NCBI GenBank assembly: GCA_029858545.1
Contig: JAOUFA010000050.1
Coordinates: forward strand, 1-14,211
Origin: Betaproteobacteria bacterium
Lineage (GTDB): Bacteria; Pseudomonadota; Gammaproteobacteria; Burkholderiales; SG8-39
Length of the DNA stretch: 14,211 bases
Direction: 5' to 3'
Of the stretch, positions 14,184-14,211 are shown piece after piece. How positions within the stretch are numbered: the stretch's first letter is position 1; each line of letters opens with the position of its first letter. A program made the position numbers and the translations under genes. The notes beneath the pieces are model-generated. The model was not told where the DNA came from. It ran no database searches and saw nothing but the letters and a program-made list of their open reading frames with translations.

Positions 14184-14211
14184 AGTTCGGACCGCTATCT
14201 TCCCTGACCCG

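Overview
The window is about 14.2 kb of high-GC chromosomal DNA (strong G/C third-position bias, near 65-70% GC in most genes by eye). Gene content suggests a betaproteobacterium, probably Burkholderiales or a relative: an IclR regulator divergent from an SDR oxidoreductase, a DUF47/PiT phosphate pair, a CaiB-type alpha-methylacyl-CoA racemase, an acyl-CoA dehydrogenase very like the Advenella 3-sulfinopropionyl-CoA desulfinase, and a stand-alone SCPx-type thiolase. The taxonomic call is inference.

Layout. 1-590 (-): 5' part of an SDR oxidoreductase. 591-814: shared divergent regulatory region with a dyad like an IclR-family operator. 815-1642 (+): IclR regulator. 1747-3971 (+): a compact MscS-type channel followed 14 nt later by a POTRA-less Omp85-type outer-membrane barrel, probably one transcript. 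4014-4215: a 202-bp element with ~44-bp terminal inverted repeats and two nested hairpins, one with perfect 23-bp arms. 4327-5475 (+): racemase. 5497-6717 (-): convergent acyl-CoA dehydrogenase-fold enzyme. 6891-8542 (+): DUF47 protein plus PiT phosphate permease. 8543-9696: an accessory scar of lower GC holding a truncated PIN/VapC remnant, a damaged zinc-ribbon membrane ORF, an attC-like site, a small orphan gene with a near-consensus ribosome-binding site, and a perfect dyad. 9697-10155 (+): DUF3237 protein. 10654-12660 (+): a bacterial NADPH oxidase of NOX5 type with EF-hands. 12743-12943 (-): a small coding-like remnant. 12984-14171 (-): SCPx-type thiolase.

How the genes may work together. 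SDR, racemase, acyl-CoA dehydrogenase-like enzyme and SCPx thiolase are all CoA-thioester or beta-oxidation enzymes suited to branched, isoprenoid-like or organosulfur acids. They are on different strands and not one operon, so a shared pathway is inference. The IclR regulator most simply controls the divergent SDR transcript. DUF47 and PiT form a clear phosphate-uptake pair. MscS plus the Omp85 barrel is an envelope pair of unknown purpose.

The items most worth attention are: (1) the acyl-CoA dehydrogenase-fold enzyme, which lacks the catalytic Glu at both usual places and carries the Arg/Gln pair of sulfinopropionyl-CoA desulfinases; (2) the EF-hand NADPH oxidase, with all heme, FAD and NADPH motifs intact and codon use unlike its neighbours; (3) the 202-bp nested inverted-repeat element; and (4) the 1.15-kb accessory scar with possible integron-cassette traces. 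No tRNA, rRNA, CRISPR array or intact insertion sequence was seen.
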